NCBI GenBank assembly: GCA_002419295.1
Contig: DIFW01000011.1
Span: forward strand, 1 to 6,497
DNA from: Patescibacteria group bacterium UBA5738
GTDB lineage: Bacteria; Patescibacteriota; Minisyncoccia; Minisyncoccales; UBA5738
DNA: 6,497 nucleotides
Direction of reading: 5' to 3'
The position numbers and the translations under genes are program-made. The notes under the pieces were generated by a model. That model was given only the letters and a program-made list of their open reading frames with translations, made no database searches and had not been told where the DNA came from. Positions 5,972 through 6,497 of this stretch are shown here, in pieces; the stretch's first letter is position 1; every line of letters starts with the position of its first letter.

Positions 5972-6042
5972 TGCGGGGTAGAGAAGTAGTATCTCACCAG
6001 TCTCATAAGCTGGAGGCCCTGGTGCAATTCCAGGCCCCGCGA
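5972..6042 (+). tRNA. tRNA-Met (CAU), atypical, probably the initiator
   Basis: All four arms fold: acceptor TGCGGGG/CCCCGCG, D-stem GAGA/TCTC, anticodon stem CCAGT/GCTGG around CTCATAA, and T-stem CCTGG/CCAGG. The anticodon CAT is at 6004-6006. Initiator-like traits are a weak U1-G72 end pair on a GCGGGG/CCCCGC acceptor core (bacterial initiators have a 1-72 mismatch on a similar core) and a purine-pyrimidine A11-U24 pair. Against this, the three G-C pairs at 29-31/39-41 are missing (A-U, G-C, U-G instead). The D-loop is AGTAGTA, so G18 is replaced by A, and the T-loop TGCAATT has G at position 55. The discriminator is A at 6042, and CCA is not encoded (CAAAC follows). The coordinates exclude CCA. 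It could instead be an unusual elongator or an Ile(CAU) tRNA. Confidence 0.85.
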
Positions 6043-6065
6043 CAAACATCATTAAAAAAATTGAA

Positions 6066-6140
6066 GCCGGCGTAGCTCAGTGGCAGAGCGAGGTCTTCAT
6101 AAGGCCGAGGCCGCTGGTTCGAATCCAGCCGTCGGCACCA
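6066..6140 (+). tRNA. tRNA-Met (CAU), elongator type, CCA encoded
   Basis: A canonical cloverleaf: acceptor GCCGGCG/CGTCGGC with one G-U pair, D-stem GCTC/GAGC with loop AGTGGCA, anticodon loop TTCATAA (CAT at 6098-6100), and T-stem GCTGG/CCAGC with loop TTCGAAT. The discriminator A and CCA are encoded at 6137-6140. The anticodon stem AGGTC/GGCCG has an A-G mismatch at 27-43 and one U-G pair. The 1-72 pair is a strong G-C and position 11-24 is C-G, both elongator traits. A tRNA-Ile(CAU), whose C34 is modified to lysidine, cannot be excluded without comparison to the rest of the genome. Confidence 0.92.
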
Positions 6141-6193
6141 AAGAAGGCGCGGAGAGTTGATTTTTGTTGCGAAAAGTGTAAAACATATTTGTT

Positions 6194-6268
6194 GGACTAG
6201 TAGTGTAGCCCGGTTAACACGCCTCCCTGTCACGGAGGAGATCACGGGTTCAAATCCCGTCTGGTCCG
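6194..6268 (+). tRNA. tRNA-Asp (GUC)
   Basis: A canonical cloverleaf: acceptor GGACTAG/CTGGTCC, D-stem GTGT/ACAC, anticodon stem CCTCC/GGAGG with loop CTGTCAC (GTC at 6229-6231), and T-stem ACGGG/CCCGT with loop TTCAAAT. G73 (6268) is the tRNA-Asp discriminator. CCA is not encoded; CATTAA follows. A 53-base spacer separates it from the preceding tRNA. Confidence 0.95.
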
Positions 6269-6272
6269 CATT

Positions 6273-6307
6273 AAACCTAACGCCCTTGAAACGGGCGTTT
6301 TGGTTTT
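6273..6307 (+). terminator. Intrinsic terminator of the tRNA cluster
   Basis: A 7-bp stem AACGCCC (6279-6285) / GGGCGTT (6293-6299) closes the loop TTGAAAC. It is extended outward across a small internal loop by AAACC (6273-6277) / GGTTT (6302-6306). The 3' side is T-rich (GTTTTGGTTTT). It begins 4 bases after tRNA-Asp, where the cluster should end. Confidence 0.85.
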
Positions 6308-6344
6308 AATAAGGAAAACGAAAACAAACCATCAAGTGCATTAA

Positions 6345-6435
6345 AGCAAACTGCTTCCCGGGAAATACTTTCATAAAGAGTCTAACCCTTACGATTATCC
6401 CTCGGATTACCTCGGGACAGGCACAAGGGATAGAC
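6345..6435. other. Non-coding hairpin-rich segment
   Basis: No ORF of useful length lies here. Visible structures in order are AGCA-AAC-TGCT (6345-6355), the palindrome TTCCCGGGAA (6355-6364), and a long imperfect stem GTCTAACCCTT (6380-6390) / AAGGGATAGAC (6425-6435). That stem has 11 positions, one of them an A-A mismatch, and a 34-base loop in which TCCC (6398-6401) can pair with GGGA (6414-6417). AAGGG (6425-6429) can alternatively pair with CCCTT (6435-6439). It may be a structured RNA or the end of a transposon; I recognise no named family. Confidence 0.45.
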
Positions 6436-6448
6436 CCTTAAAATGCAA

Positions 6449-6490
6449 ACCCCAGTGAGGGGACGATACTGGGTAACCCCTCACTGGGGT
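6449..6490. repeat. Perfect 14-bp inverted repeat
   Basis: ACCCCAGTGAGGGG (6449-6462) and CCCCTCACTGGGGT (6477-6490) pair without mismatch around a 14-base loop. The loop contains ACTGGGT (6468-6474), which could compete for ACCCAGT-type pairing with the left arm. On the - strand the stem is followed by TTTGCATTTT, so it might terminate a gene entering from the right. It may also be a transposon-end hairpin. The window ends 7 bases later. Confidence 0.7.
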
Positions 6491-6497
6491 AGCGCCC

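Noticed and set aside
5855..6245. Minus-strand frames across the tRNA cluster
   Set aside because: They translate the complements of the folded tRNAs (for example the GAWNCTRASS and RRLDSNQRP type peptides), a well-known artefact.
6308..6497. tmRNA, RNase P RNA, SRP RNA or rRNA fragment
   Set aside because: Read on both strands, none of the conserved core sequences of these RNAs that I know could be found.

Overview
The window looks like a chromosomal stretch of a bacterium with a reduced genome, most likely a Candidate Phyla Radiation (Patescibacteria/Parcubacteria-like) lineage. This is an inference. It rests on a compact prolyl-tRNA synthetase without the bacterial editing insertion, a lone mreB without mreCD, AT-rich hairpin-dotted intergenic spacers, weak or absent Shine-Dalgarno sequences, and a small one-membrane-segment protein next to gatA of a kind I associate with these genomes. 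TGA is used as an ordinary stop, so this is not a UGA-recoding lineage. All genes are on the + strand.

Layout. 40-2407: proS (prolyl-tRNA synthetase) and mreB (cell-shape actin homologue), 10 bases apart and probably co-transcribed, closed by a GC-rich hairpin. 2408-2802: a spacer with no gene I can support. 2760-3512: a small accessory cassette holding a predicted nucleotidyltransferase (2803-3330) and an overlapping 45-residue ORF (3302-3439). It is bracketed by two 33-base direct repeats that differ at one position. 3513-3647: AT-rich spacer with a tandem-hairpin repeat. 3648-5343: gatC and gatA, the first two subunits of the Asp/Glu-tRNA amidotransferase; gatB is not in the window. 5359-5886: an unnamed membrane-anchored protein 15 bases after gatA. 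5916-6307: a tRNA transcription unit with a near-consensus promoter, two different CAU-anticodon tRNAs, tRNA-Asp(GUC) and an intrinsic terminator. 6308-6497: non-coding, hairpin-rich sequence that runs off the window.

Most of the window serves translation: charging tRNA-Pro, correcting misacylated Asp-tRNA(Asn) or Glu-tRNA(Gln), and supplying initiator/elongator Met and Asp tRNAs. The most distinctive items are the first CAU tRNA (5972-6042), with mixed initiator/elongator signatures and an altered D-loop/T-loop contact; the repeat-flanked nucleotidyltransferase cassette; and the uncharacterised structured region at the right edge.
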